NCBI RefSeq assembly: GCF_022965805.1
Contig: NC_133106.1
Span: forward strand, 31,919,913 to 31,983,912
Direction: 5' to 3'
DNA: 64,000 bases
Source: Primulina eburnea
Taxonomy: Eukaryota > Streptophyta > Magnoliopsida > Lamiales > Gesneriaceae
A program made the translations under genes and the position numbers. This document shows, one piece after another, positions 1 through 12,680 of the stretch; within the stretch, counting starts at the first letter, position 1, and the number at the start of each line of letters is the position of its first letter. The notes below the pieces were generated by a model that saw nothing but the letters and a program-made list of their open reading frames with translations, searched no databases and was not told the origin of the DNA.

Positions 1-342
1 GCTTTGTTAAAAATGCTCACAGATTCGAGTAGTTTAATGGTTGATGAATCTCTGACAATTCTTTCAGTTCTAGCCAACCATCATGAGGCAAAATTGGCCA
101 TCGTTAAAGCTAGCACCATACCCATCTTAATCGATCTTTTACGGATTGGTTTACCCCGTAACAAGGAAAATGCAGCTGCCATTTTACTTTCCTTGTGCAA
201 AAGGGACAGTGAAAATCTCAGTTGTTTAAGCAGACTTGGTGCTGTAATACCGCTCTCAGAGCTTGTCAAAAATGGCACAGAAAGGGCTAAAAGGAAGGCC
301 ACGTCATTGTTGGAGCACCTTCGTAAATCGCAACAGCTTTGA
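1..342 (+). CDS. U-box domain-containing protein (PUB10/PUB11-like), C-terminal end
   Basis: The final exon of a plant U-box/ARM-repeat E3 ubiquitin ligase is open from base 1 to the TGA at 340-342, giving about 113 residues. The window edge removes the U-box and the first ARM repeats. Visible family signatures are MVDESLTILSVLANH, ENAAAILLSLCKRD and the end motif GTERAKRKATSLLEHLRK, which are typical of the last ARM repeats and C-terminus of the PUB10/PUB11 subgroup. Members transfer ubiquitin to substrates in the cytosol and nucleus, and the ARM part binds substrate or receptor kinases. An AATAAA at 639-644 is a plausible poly(A) signal, about 300 bases past the stop. The gene converges on the FAB1C-like gene. 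The family is secure; the exact paralogue is inferred from the tail only. Confidence 0.88.
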   Translation, partial: ALLKMLTDSSSLMVDESLTILSVLANHHEAKLAIVKASTIPILIDLLRIGLPRNKENAAAILLSLCKRDSENLSCLSRLGAVIPLSELVKNGTERAKRKATSLLEHLRKSQQL

Positions 343-1333
343 CAGGTTTATCATCCCTAGAGAACTCACTGTTTGTTTGTTCCATGGATCATCCATCTGA
401 CATTTACTTTTACACGAGTTTTAGGGTGTGTGAAAAGATGAAAGATTTGAGACACGAGAAATCAAGAAATTCTCATGTCAGCATATATTTTACTCCACTC
501 TCGAGTGGCAAGAATTAGTTCGACTGATTTGTTTTGTAATTCTTTCATGACTAAAAAGATTGATTATGCCCTTGACACTCTGTTAAATAACAGAGAATCA
601 GGGATCTATGGAGCTTCGATTGTTTGATCATTTGATGTAATAAAATTCGATTCTTTCGTTTACGCTAACTGTTCGATATTCAACTTTTTATTATAATTTT
701 CACGATCCTACACGACCTCCTCCGGGTGAGGATGCATTTTTGTTGGTATGGAAAAACTTGTAATTCCAATTGCAGAAATTATCAAAATAATCCGTCCGCA
801 TACTTCCATTAGCAAAAAGAAATATCAGACAGCCGAATAGGAAATAACCCCACCACTAGTTTCTGCTGAGCCTTTTCACAGATTAGTTTTCATCATTAAT
901 TTTTTCTCAAAATTTTAAAAATAATTGAGATGAACTTTCTACGTCGAAATGCGGGAAAAGTTTCTACTTTCTGAAATTGAAATCGTTTATTCAATACATA
1001 ATTTTACGTACACTTTTTTCTATAATTATTTTCACATTGTTTGTGATGAACTTCATATATTATTGTGAATTTAATTCTAACTCTAATTCTAATATGAAAA
1101 AGATGTAAAGTGGTGATTGTGCTTCTGCTTTCGTTCATTTTGATTCAAATTCAGAAGTTGATTTCATGCTAATTTTGATTTCTCAAAACTGATTCTGCTA
1201 TTTTTGTGAATAAATAAAAAATTTCTGGACATTCTTACACTGAACAATATTTTTGTCTAATTCCATTTGCGTTGTTTGTTCTAATCATTTCTACTTAGTG
1301 CAAACTAGATCGATTTATATTTAATATACAACG

Positions 1334-1334
<1 letters not shown>

Positions 1335-1385
<51 letters not shown>
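1335..1385. repeat. (AT)n microsatellite
   Basis: About 25 uninterrupted AT dinucleotides, passing into a short TTTA-rich tail. Confidence 0.95.
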
Positions 1386-1389
<4 letters not shown>

Positions 1390-1487
1390 TTATTTATTTA
1401 GAAATTTTTTTGGAAAGTATAATTATAAATACGTTTTATATGTATTTTGCAATTTCTCTAAGGTAAAAATAAATCAGATTTTATAAT

Positions 1488-1905
1488 TGTTGGGTTAAAC
1501 ATGTATTAGTGAAAATAGTAGTGGGATGAGTGGTCTCCTGAAACTCTGGTGTGTCAAACTGTTGACGTTGCGTTGCTTAATCAAGTTGGCTAGGTGAGCC
1601 AAAAAATAGTTACATCATATCTTAACGAATAATATTGTCTCTATTGGCTCGTCAAAATGACGGATTGCGGGCCCGCCAGTCTTACTAGCCAGTCCTTCTA
1701 AAAAGTTTTGACATCCTAAGGTAAAATTGATTTGTAAGATATATGAAATATTACCAACAGATAGTCACACCTCCTCAAACGCATGAGGTTAACATCCTGA
1801 CCATTAGCACCCCAATATGTGCATTTTGCGCTTACGCGAGTATAAATAAATTAACAGCAATACTTTTGGTCTAATGACAAATTCTTGATCCTATCAATAA
1901 TTATA
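1488..1905 (+). mobile_element. Degenerate copy of the 5S-like TRIM family (copy A)
   Basis: The copy begins with the family start (TTGGGTTAA) and carries the 5S-rRNA-like block at about 1511-1556 (GATGAGTGGTCTCCTG). It then keeps the family landmarks: an inverted GTCTCTA segment, GCATGAGGTTAAC and the ACGCGAGTATAAATAAA stretch. It ends in a decayed tRNA-like A-box segment near 1870-1895. Landmarks and order match copies at 31.9-32.8 and 34.2 kb. It is the most diverged copy. Confidence 0.6.
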
Positions 1906-2392
1906 ATTAAAAAACGATCACTATTTACTTATTCAATCATATTGCAAATGAAAAAATATTAAATTAAATGTTATGTTAGAATATTTATCTTAAAATATGT
2001 TTATTTTAATCATATGTTCGCATCTAATTTTCCATTTACAACATAATAATTTTCAATGCATCAATAATTAACGATTGACATTCTTAAGAAAAAAACCCAA
2101 TATATCCTTACTTTTTAGTCATATTATCCACACATTATCCACACTAACTAAAACAAAATACAAACACTATATACTCCCACGCCAAAAGCTTACGCATCCA
2201 TGGTGGAAAGTGATCGAAATTTAGAACTAGTTTTACCAGTTTTCTTAAATCGTACAATGGATAAAAAAATATTTGGCTGAAGCTTATGTTACTTACAACA
2301 ATGGTGGATAAACGTCTTGTTGGATCCTAACTCCAACAAAAAAAAAGTTGAATAAATAGTAGATATATAATAGAAATTCGGGGGAAAGAAAC

Positions 2393-5300
2393 TTAGGATG
2401 ACCATTGATCAGGTACTGTAAGAAAGTAACTGGTCATAGCTTTTCTGAATCTTTTCTTGTACTGTTTAGGGGAAATAATAGTGGGTGAAGCACTCGTTAG
2501 CCCACCAAGTATCCCAGATGTCTTCACCCATGTTTCCAAATGCTTGTCCCAAGTGTACTGTCTCATGAAATCAATTATCCCTATGACCAGCTCGTTCCGA
2601 TCCTCGTCTATACCCACTAGTAATGAGTAATCCATCACATCGATCGACTGTAAAATGAGAGAAATACGCGTAAAAGTTTGACCATGCAAATGAAATGATG
2701 TGATAAAATACACAGTAAAAAAAGAGTTTCATAGGAGAAAAGAATAATCTGTTGCACTGATCAATCGAAAGTGTAAATAATTGTCATGGACACGGATGAT
2801 GGAACTCAGACTAGGATTTTGTCTTGATCAAATCAGCAATAACAATCTGATGGAAAGTTTAAGCCAACCACGTATAGATCCATCGAAAATGCAAAAATAG
2901 TACTGCTTGATTCTATTGATTCAAAGTAAAATTTGAGCGCCAGCACTCGGTGTGAAAAATGAGGTATCTTTATGCCTCTGGTGTGTTTACCATTTGAGGT
3001 CCAAGATAATCAGTCAAGCATTGGCTACAAAAGTTTTAAACAAAAAATCCCACAATTTATGACATTTTCAGGGCAGAAGAGCGTACCGCTAAGAATGATG
3101 TATCGTTCCAAACAGCTCTCTCTAGGATTCTTTTAGCTTTGCTTCCAAGAAATAGAGGATTTGTACGCGTTGTTTCTAAGAGATTCAGATCTAACATCAC
3201 TTTGTTTGCTCCTGTTGGGTCTGAATTGTATCGTGATCGCAGTGAGCCCTTCAAGTCATAAATTTTTGAAACATTTCTTCTAAAGAAGAGATTTTCCATC
3301 ACCATCAAATCCATTTTCATTTCCCTGCCACCTTTCAAGTGTTTGACGTTTACCTGTTGTTTACCATTTGAAATAGTGTTATATATAACCAAGAAACAGT
3401 AAACACAGCTATAATATAATCCCATAAGCAAGAGACACGGGCGAACCTGATATATGCCAAGAACTTTGGCAAGGCAGGTTGGACTTCCCCGGTTAAGAGC
3501 ATCTGTCGAATACTTGAAATACTCTGGCGAAAATTCATTGAAAGATTCCAACTCGGTCTTTGTTACCTGTTTGATTATGAATCGTTCGTCAAATGATTTG
3601 GCAAAGTAAACATTACTCTTCCCACCTTGTGCACTCCATCTCCTACAACGGCTCAGGGAACGAATAAAATCCACTTCGCTAGGGCAGCATTTCCTCCGTA
3701 GAGCATCGAACTGCTTCGCAAAGTAACAAGTGACAGAAAACTTCACCTTTCCAGCAGCATTAAAATGCTCGTCTTCAAAAGAAATCCTCAGATGAGGTGA
3801 ACTTTTCGGATCGCTAGATAGCGAACCGACCATAGATGAAAAATCTTCAGGGGAGTGATTTCCATGGTGCATGTATTCCAAATCGAGAGAACCGAAAGAC
3901 TGCAATGCTGAAAGGTTGGAAGCCAGCGATGATGATTTGCTGATTGGACTAGCATCTGATCCTCCTTCAACCCCATTTGGTATATCAATGATCCAAGTTT
4001 CATACTGTTTGGTACTAAGGGCGTAAGATATGATGCTCGTTGGCTCATCATCATAAACAGCAAGTACAATATCAGTTAGGGAATTTTGGGCAATCATTAA
4101 TCTTGCACCTTCAGGCAAAAGTGACGCTGAAGAGATAAATGAACCAGATGTACCCAACACAAGATTTGGTTTTTCAACTTCATGGTAACTTCGTATGTAC
4201 GAAATGGGGTCCCTGACCATGTACCTGTAATCGCCAGAGGCATGAAAAGATCGAATAGTTGAAAAATGTGAAGGAGGCAGCAGTTCTTTACTCATTCGTT
4301 CTTGGAGCATCTGAGCAGAATCGAAAGAGTAAACTCTTGTTGGTAGCATCAGTCTTTTAAAAGATGTACTGTTTTTTCGATTGATTTGCCTAGATGAGGC
4401 AGATTCTGTGTTTATAATATCAGCCCCAGACCATGCTGAATCTATCTTATCAGAAAGGATTGATCCAGCCGATGGGTGGCGTTCTAAGGAAGTCATATTG
4501 ACAGCACCATGCTCATCTTGGTGCATTACATCCTCTTTATTGTCTGAGAAAGCGGTAAATGAAAACTTCTCTTTCAAATCACAAGGGGAATCATCAGACT
4601 CTTCAGAATTGGGAGGCATAGCTCTGACTAGAAAGTTCTCTAATTTGGGATCGAAAGGCACATTATCTTTACGATCAACAGCAAGGCAGCCATCCTTCAA
4701 ATGTGTATCAGAATCATTCAATTCGGTCAAAGTTGCATCATCATTTGGAGCCTTCACTCCGAAACATTTCTTGAAGAAGGACTCCAGTTGACATAGCCGT
4801 CTATCCCAAACTTGTGAACCAATTACAAGAGAATGCCTCAAACGATTAATTTCAAGAATGTCAGGTCCCTCTATATCATGCTGTCGAATATCTTTGTCAG
4901 CTAATTGGAGCAAATCCTACAAAGTACACATCATTGAAATTTTCATAAAAATATATTAAATTGCATGATTACATTAGTTAAGATATAATGTAAGAAACAA
5001 TAAATATAACAGAGATTAATTAGATGCCAGTTAGCACTCACTTTGTAATACTCCATTTCATTGGCAAGTATGTGCTTTAGCTCCGACACGTGGTTATTTG
5101 TGTTATATAATTTATGAATAGAAGATGAGCTTTTGTTTTCCATTTCCTGGAGAACATCTGATATGTTGGCATACAAGAGTTCTGCCTTCTTCAAAAGCTA
5201 CGGATAAAGAGACAGATAGTCAAGCTACCAACTTAATAAAACAGTGAAAGCACTTGAAAAAAAGGAGCTTTTTTGGTTTTTAAGAACCTCAGATGCTTCT

Positions 5301-8300
5301 TTCCTCGTCCAGCTTTGTTCACCAGCACAGAATTCAAGGACAGATGGAGGCAAACGAACAGAAAAGATGTTTATGGGAGAATAACGAAAGAAAGCAACTG
5401 TACTTCCAAATCTGTCCAAGATGCAAGTTCAAAAAAATTTCATTGTTTCACCACTACTGCAACTTAACACAAGGTTTTGCAAAAAACTTTGTTTTACAAG
5501 GAAGAAAACTAGTTCTGTATGAAAAATTAAAGTGGCTCATACTACGCGTATATAAATACCATCCACATGGAGTTTAAGGACAGCTTCAAGGGTATAAAAC
5601 CACTAGTGTACCTTTATGTCAATATTTTCTAAAAAGAGTTCATATCATATTAGAGATATTAGAGATATGATGATCAATTCATATCATAAAATAATGCTCT
5701 TACTACACACAGGTTTCTTAATTTTTTTGCTGCTTTATTTTGCAGAAGAGGTATTTGCCTCTTTTTCACATTTCAACTGGTAATTTATATTTGCAAGCAT
5801 ACTAAGGAATTTATGCTGCAATCTAAGAGAATGTCAAGTGACGTACCCAAAAAACCTGAGGCAGTCCCTCTGCAGAGAATGACCACAGTTTGCTACACGA
5901 TTGCCAGTGGCATGGTTTGAAAAGCTAAGTTCAAGAAACTTTCCAAAAGAAAGTCCCCATGCGGCATCAGACATAACCACTCTTCGAGTGGTTGATGGAA
6001 CACCTTCCGTGTACGCACATTTGAGGCATCGATGCCACATCCATATCTTACCATCACGCTCCCCAGGAAGCTTAATCAAGGGCAGATGTCTCACGTTTAT
6101 AGTAAGATTTCCATGCTGATGAGTATAACAAATGACATGGGCTTCGGCTGATTCCTTGCATGAGCGACAGAGGGACGACTGGGAAAACAAATTGAAATGA
6201 ATAAGTTAAATCATAGAAACACGAAAAGTTAAATAATCTATCAAAGTCTTACCTGATCAAACATATTGTCTCTCAAATATCTCCCAAAAGGTTTATCAGA
6301 TGGGCCGTAGAATTTTATACGAAGGAGACGGGCACGTTCACATACAGTTCCATTAAGCATGCAGTGGCTAGAGAAAGAAACTACAATGCTTTGGTAACTG
6401 TCATTAGAAGAATAGCATTCACTGGAGCTTTCATTGTCATAAACTCCATCCACTTGACCAAATGATTCTCTTGGGGTATGATTCACATTTCTCGAACAAG
6501 TAGACCTTGCTTCGTCAAGTTTTACATCCAATGCCAAATTCTCCTCATACGCCTCAGATAGTGCACATCGAACATTTTTGTATTGTATCTCTTCTGGCAA
6601 AGAAATATCATAACCTGTGTCCCCAAGCTCAGACAGAGATTCCTGCAATCCAAGCTCCAAATTGAGATCAGCAGATTCAAAATCATTATTTCGGACATTG
6701 ACTTCTTCCCCGTCACTGGTGGTCACAACTGAATCAAGGATAGCAGAGATGGACTTATCGAGAATCATCTTCTCTTGATCGATATGGAAGGGTTTCCCAT
6801 CCATATTAGGAAGACTGGAGCCCTCATCAGCAAAAAATGAAGTCTGTAGTGATAAATGATAAGCCGCAAAGACAGCATACTTGACCACATCTTTTACCTT
6901 CTTAAGCTCCTCACGTGATGAACCCCTCAGGACAACCTATAAGATGTGTAGAGAATAAGTTTACCCTCACGTCTTTCCTAATTTACTCAGGGACGAACAA
7001 CTTGACAAACTCAACATTTATCAGTAATGCACCTAGCATACACAGATACCAACGGTAAGAAATCAAAATCAAGTACATTGATTTTTCTTAGAACGATGTT
7101 TTCAGGGGTTCCAGAGCTATAGCACATTTGGCTGCAAAGCTTAAAATAAACTCACCATAAGAAGATGTATTACTTTCTATGGAAACAAGATGGAGGCTGT
7201 GTCGCTTGCTAGAAATTTTTAACAATGTTATGATGGTAGACATAAAGCAGAGGAGGGGAGAGGAGAGGCTAAAATTGACTAGGCATGAAGTTCTTGAGTA
7301 AAACACCTAGAGTTGAACTTCAAACAATTCATACAGCCGACTCCAACTAGTGGAAGTTGAGAGTTGTTTGATGACTGTGACAATGAAAGCAATTACCAAG
7401 CGCTCATCATCAATTCATAAACAAAAAGGTAGTCCAAAATTTATATTAGACTGATTCAAGAGCATTGAATATTCGGTCAAAGCAGCAAAACTACAAACTT
7501 TTATTGCAAAAGCTCAATGATACCTTTTATGCGATATTTCCTTAGGCAACGTTTGGACTGATAGACTTGGATTTGACGATTGATCTTAAATGAAAGGATA
7601 AAGAAATTTCAAATGCTCTCAAAGACGGTTTACAAGTATATTGAATTTCAAAAGACATTTAAATTCCCCAACTTTTTTTTTGCCAAACATAGATGATGGG
7701 TTTTCAATCGATGAAGATTAAATACATCAATACTAAGGTAACCATTGAGTCCAACTCTAGAAATATTAAACAAGAATGAGAAGGAAAGAACTGCATAAGA
7801 TGCTGTCCGAAAATGATATGTTTTTCTCAACAAGATTCAGAATGAGTTGAGATGGAATATGTGCTTCATTCGATCTTGTAGTACAAACAGAGTTCAAGAA
7901 TACTCATCAGCAATTCATTATCGGGTAAAAGCTTCATTTCATGACTCCAAGATTAAAATTATACGGAATATCAATTGATTATATCAGAGGTAATGTGCAT
8001 GGTGATTTCAGCAAATGTACTTCTAAATACATACAGAGTTCAAAGAATACTCATCAGCAATTCATTATCTGGTAAAAGCTTCATTTCAGGACTCCAAGAT
8101 TAAAATTATACAGAATATCATTGATTGTATCAGAGCTTGTGTGCATGGTGATTTCAGCAAATGTGTTTCTCAACAGTATCTTATCACAATATGGCGTGTG
8201 CCTTCAACCATGTTATTACTATCATTTTAAAGCAATGACAAAGGACATCGTGGGAAGAAATCCCATGCCAGGTGTTAACTCAGATTGTTACATTATAAAA

Positions 8301-11091
8301 GCTTCTGAAAATTTATTCCAAAACTTTCAAAAAATTTGCACTTGCATTAACAAAAGAACTCCGGAAATTACTTGACTTTAACTTGGCACAGTAGCATGTT
8401 CAAGTGTTGTGATTTTCTTTACAAAGACAATTGACCATTTTAATCAAGCATGAGATCAATATCAAACACTGATCATACTTTTTGCGGCAAGGTGGGATGT
8501 TAGACCAAGGAGAAGACCTAATATATTGACAGACTATTACAGCAGCCAGTTCCCAAATTAATAGACAGAGGTTCTTTGAGAATTAACATAGCCAAGACAC
8601 TAATCCACTCACTAATGGCAGATCAATATGGAAACAGACAAAACATGCAACTGAAAAGATACGGCCTGATTATGATACAACAGTTCAAAATGAGAATGAT
8701 CTGAATTTTTTTTAAACATGATTTACAAGAGTTTGAAATCACTTACCGTGCAACCTAATCGCCGGGGACAACCTTCAAAAAACATTAAGGTTTTTGATGG
8801 CTTTTTGTTTAATTGATTAAGAGGTGCATGCTCTTCTGAAATTTTCTCCAAACGGAACAGATCGCAGTGCCCCAACCTTGTTCCTGATATATGATCAGTT
8901 GATGGGGTTATAGAAGCACCGGTGCATCTCGCAATCCTCTCCAATAGTGGTCTTTTAACATTTAAAACCAAAGAGATCTCTTTTGCCAACAAATGCTCTA
9001 TAGCAAACGAAGATACACTTTTCTCCACTAGCAGAACATTGGGACGATGGGCCTCTATCTTCGAAACAATCATCTTTAAATGATCATTTTCCTGATTCAC
9101 AAATTATATTCGTGATATTCATGCAAATACTTCCACTATGAAAGAAATGAAGTGAGAAATGAATTGGGATTGAACCTGTTGCAGTAATGTATTGAAAGAT
9201 GCCAGCTGATTAGGGACCCTTTGGTACTCAAGTGCCCCTCCTAAGAGAAGTACTCTAGTCTGTTTGTATTCAGATGTCATGCGCTTGTGTTTTATATTCT
9301 TCGTACATACTATTCCTTTGACAACTTTACTGCATTGACACGAATATTCACTTAAACATACACCATCAACATAGGAGTGAGGATTAGGAAAAAAATTCAA
9401 CATATATATATTCACCTCTCCCTTGGACTTCCAGAAGCTACACATTTAACCTTCACATAGTCACAGGGATCCATGCTACCTCCTCGATTAGTGTCGGGCT
9501 TTATAAAATTTGCTGCATTCCACACTATTGTTGTTATTATGTTGAGCCAGTTCTCAGCAGAATTCTCTTCGGATGTGATTATACCTTGTACGTGCAAAAG
9601 CTGTGACACAAGAGATCTAAAATGCCCCAATACCAAAGCTCGAAAGGGTTCATTTTTGTCAACATTCCGCTTTCCCTTTGCCAAAAACGAGTTATCAAGA
9701 TTAGTCGTACGGAAAATTGTTGCACCCGAATCCTCAACTTCATCATCCTCATCATCGTAAGTAAAGAAACTGGTTTCCCCCAGATCACTGTCAATATCAG
9801 CGGGAGGGGGAAACCAAATCAGACCATTGTTATCAAAATCCAATGGTTGTGTCACCTTCTCACTTGTACTCAGTAATGCTGATGTATCATCAACCTTTTC
9901 CGTATGTCGATTCCCTTTAGCAGGCCTTTCTAAAATCGCATGCTCTTGATCAAAGGAACCGTCCATCAAGGCTCTCCCTTTCCCTTGCTGTACATATTGC
10001 CCGACTCTATTGGAAGTAATATGAATCCTAGAGGGGCTACCCGAAGGGTTTTTTGATCCAGCAGATGTAAAATTATAAATTTCGTTTCTAGTACTAACAC
10101 TACCAGAATTTACAGCAGGAGTATCATGAAAGTATTCAATTGACTTGCCGAAAAAGGAACTTGTGAATTCCTCACCTTCATCTTCATCAGTCCTGCAATA
10201 ACAAACATAAAAATATATATGTGAAACACAAAAAGGACAAACTATAACAGCAATTTAAACCAAATAAAAATAAGATCTCATAAGAACTAACAGACACCAA
10301 CTGATCTCATTATGCACTAATTCAATCCATAATAATTAGTGGCAGCCAGCTAAATACATACAAGTCCTGATATATTTGCTCAACCAACATGAATGAAACA
10401 TGAAACTTCGAAGTTTACATTGAGATAAATATAGCGAAATTGGTCAACTCCTATCTGTAATATCAAGCTAAATAGAGAAAAAAACAAGATATACTTCAGT
10501 TAGAACCGGTAAACTGAATAAACAAAAGAAGAGAGAATATTGGATACAACTTCACAAACAAAGAACTTCAATTTCTTACCTGCTTGGCGAGCGATTCACA
10601 GACAAGGGAGATGGATTATTTGAAAAAGACGCATCACTACTTCTAGTAAGAGCATATGGGGAGTCACCGTCAAATTCCTCACCACTAAAACTGGGTGATG
10701 GTGGTTCCGGGCTTTGTCTTGGAGATTCAGAAGGATAGACTTTACCACTGCATCTTCGAACATTTTGACCACGAGGGCGAAGCTCAGAACAAAACTGGCA
10801 CGAATTGATTCTAAAGACAGTCTCCATTGTCCCCTTTAAACTACCAGTCGAAACAAAATTCATAGATGCCAGGCCTAGCACACAATCACCACAAAGTAGC
10901 CGTCCACAGCTTTCACATTTACACTTAATGCTAGAATCCAACATACAATTGTTGCAATGGCAACAAGAAGTGCAATTGATATCAGTCATCTCAAAGCCAC
11001 AGGAAATGGAATTTGAATCACTAGTACCCCAAGAAATCCAAGACCTAACTTTCCCTATCAAATCCAGAAGAGAACTATCAGGTATTCCCAT
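2393..11091 (-). CDS. FAB1C: 1-phosphatidylinositol-3-phosphate 5-kinase, FAB1C-like (PIKfyve family)
   Basis: This enzyme makes PI(3,5)P2 from PI3P on endosome/vacuole membranes. Eleven exons join in frame with GT-AG borders: 11091-10580, 10192-9416, 9329-9176, 9091-8747, 6936-6253, 6178-5847, 5411-5288, 5197-5042, 4916-3447, 3353-3087 and 2647-2393. They total 5076 nt, or 1691 aa, close to the usual FAB1C length. Domains in order: a Cys-rich, non-canonical finger at about residues 31-110; a TCP-1/chaperonin-like domain at about 330-600; a Cys-rich CCR region at about 820-970; and a C-terminal PIP kinase at about 1380-1690. The kinase keeps the GGKS loop (~1458), FIIK lysine, DLKGS (~1550), MDYSLL (~1613) and the IID/activation loop. 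The ATG at 11091 gives MGIPDSSLLDL, which fits the FAB1C start; a longer in-frame reading begins at GTG only. Intron 9 (93 bp) is itself open in frame. FAB1C rather than A/B is inferred from the missing R(R/K)HHCR FYVE core. Confidence 0.93.
6937..8746 (-). other. Long intron 4 of the FAB1C-like gene
   Basis: A 1.8-kb intron between exons ending CACG|GTAAGT and starting TTATAG|GTTGTC. It has no coding signal. It contains one local tandem duplication at 7887-8170 and otherwise unremarkable AT-rich sequence. Confidence 0.85.
7887..8170. repeat. Tandem duplication, two ~146-bp units
   Basis: Two adjacent copies begin ACAGAGTTCAA at 7887 and ATACAGAGTTCAA at about 8031. Each runs through ACTCATCAGCAATTCATTAT, GGTAAAAGCTTCATTTCA and GCATGGTGATTTCAGCAAA. 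Differences are few, so the duplication is fairly recent. It lies inside intron 4 of the FAB1C-like gene. Confidence 0.9.
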
Positions 11092-11113
11092 AGACCACAA
11101 TATCCTCCCACAT
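11078..11113 (-). promoter_or_regulatory. Possible upstream ORF overlapping the FAB1C start
   Basis: An ATG at 11113 opens an 11-codon frame (MWEDIVVYGNT) that ends with TGA at 11080-11078, just past the main ATG at 11091 and in another frame. If the 5' leader is continuous here, ribosomes would meet this ATG 22 bases before the main start. A leader intron with an acceptor near TTGTCTAG would keep it; a start of transcription downstream of 11113 would remove it. Confidence 0.35.
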
Positions 11114-12680
11114 AACACGAAAATCTGGCCTCCTAGACAATAACTGCCACACTAAACCCTTCTCTTACTTCTTTTGTTCAATAAATGTTGATTATAATCT
11201 AGTAAGATAGAAACTTTGTCTAATTAGCTATCAAAAACTGTCAAAACCCGCAATAAAAATGATGGGTTTCTTCTATTTCTGTTATGGTGTAAGATATTTT
11301 CCTTTTCCCCTAAGAAAAACACAGAAGGGATTTTCAGAAACTATACTCGATTAGTTATCAAATCCACAGTTCTACATCAAACCTAAAACTCTTACATCCA
11401 AAGTTGTAAGGTCCACGAAAAAAAGAGTAAAAAAGGTTTAAGACAAGCAGTTACAGAAATTCTGAAATCCTCAGTTGAATTTCAGAAAAAAATTCAACAT
11501 AGGAAACTTAAGTCAACCAATCCCAGAATCATCGACATTATACACCAAGATAAAATCTTTCATCAAAGAGAACACGAGACCCAGAGCTGGCACACCAAAA
11601 CTCACTCCCCTCAATCAAACAGCTGACCCACAAAATTACCTGAGATGGCCAAAGAAAGTCCACCCACCCACAACACGGTAGAATCGAGAAAGTTCTCAAA
11701 ACTCCGTACGCAAAATACCTCAGGAATAGATAATAAAAAAAAGATATCTAACAAACCCAGATCACGAAAATCAAAGTAAAGATGTGGGCTTGTTTCAGAT
11801 ATGCAAAACAAGAAATAAAGAGCAAAGAAACCAAATGTCGATGCTTCAAAAAAGAAAAGGAAAAAGTATTTGTGTGAGATGTTAATATATTATGAGGACT
11901 AAATTATGAAGAGAACAAGAATGAAAAGCAGGAAAAGGAAGAGCACAGATGAGGTTTCCTTTCTAATATTTGCAGTTGCCATAGTGGAAGCTCGCATCTC
12001 CGTAACTACTTTTTGCTGCCTCTGCTTCTTCAACAACGAGATAAACGACTCTTTTTCCTCGTTACTCCCCACCGTTTCCTGCATACCCTCATTTTCTTAA
12101 CTCATAAACATTAAAATATTCAACCAAATACATCTGTTCCTGTACCTTAGCTTTTAACATTTTCTTCCCTTTTACCCCTTTTTATATTTTGCTCACACAC
12201 ACACACACACATGTACGTGATGTTGGTCTATTTCATGCATTGATTTATTTTTATTAGGTCTATTTCATGCATTTCATGTGTAATATATTCACAAAAAGCA
12301 TATATATTAAGTGGTTCTCTTTCATCTTACATGTTTGATTTATTTTTCGATGTCTCAAATATATAATTTTTCTTGTTATTTACTATTATATTTCGGTTAT
12401 ATAAGTTTTAAAAAACATACAATCATTTTTAAAATGAATTAAATAAAAACATAATATATTTTTTAAAACTTTTCTTTTTCTATACTTCTTTAATATGTAC
12501 GAAAAATAAACAAATATGTATATCTGAAACGGGAAAAGTGGAAGAATTACATCGATTCAAATTTGTCATTTTCATTTCCCATCACTTTTTGGGAATTAAT
12601 TAGTAAATCGTATCACCAAGACATGAAAATTATAATAAAAATAAAGCTATTAATACAAAAACAAAAAAATCATGGCAAAA
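11114..12680. other. FAB1C upstream region
   Basis: This is the presumed leader and promoter of the FAB1C-like gene. No confident TATA box or start can be chosen among many AT-rich stretches. The stretch contains one candidate small ORF on the - strand (12084-11899), a short (AC)n run at about 12196-12211, and otherwise AT-rich sequence with no gene visible. Confidence 0.5.
11899..12084 (-). CDS. Candidate small tail-anchored protein (unverified)
   Basis: The 61-codon frame begins with ATG at 12084 and ends in TAG. Residues 1-45 are polar and charged (SLLKKQRQQKVVTEMRAST), followed by an uninterrupted hydrophobic C-terminal stretch (VLFLFLLFILVLFII) running to the stop, the layout of a tail-anchored membrane microprotein. 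It lies on the same strand as the FAB1C-like gene, about 800 bases upstream, so it could instead be part of that gene's leader or chance. I do not recognise the family. Local base composition is less AT-rich than the flanks, a mild sign in favour of coding. Confidence 0.3.
   Translation of the reverse strand: MQETVGSNEEKESFISLLKKQRQQKVVTEMRASTMATANIRKETSSVLFLFLLFILVLFII

Larger units (their letters stand above)
343..2392. other. 3' UTR of PUB plus intergenic spacer
   Basis: No coding signal is seen. The stretch holds the presumed 3' UTR of the PUB gene to about 660, an AT microsatellite at 1335-1385, and a degenerate copy of the 5S-like TRIM family at about 1488-1905. The remainder is AT-rich sequence leading to the 3' end of the convergent FAB1C-like gene. 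Confidence 0.7.

Noticed and set aside
3354..3446. Continuous reading through intron 9 of the FAB1C-like gene
   Set aside because: The 93-bp segment is open and in frame, but it splits the conserved GIYQ|VNVKHLKGG stretch and has good GT and AG borders, so it is an intron; retention would insert 31 hydrophobic residues in the kinase.
11092..11118. Longer N-terminus for the FAB1C-like protein (LCGRILWS before MGIPD)
   Set aside because: The upstream in-frame start at 11118 is GTG, not ATG, and the family begins with MGIPD; plants rarely start at GTG.
10805..11143. 112-codon frame opposite FAB1C exon 1
   Set aside because: Shadow of the Cys/Ser-rich first exon on the other strand; no independent support.
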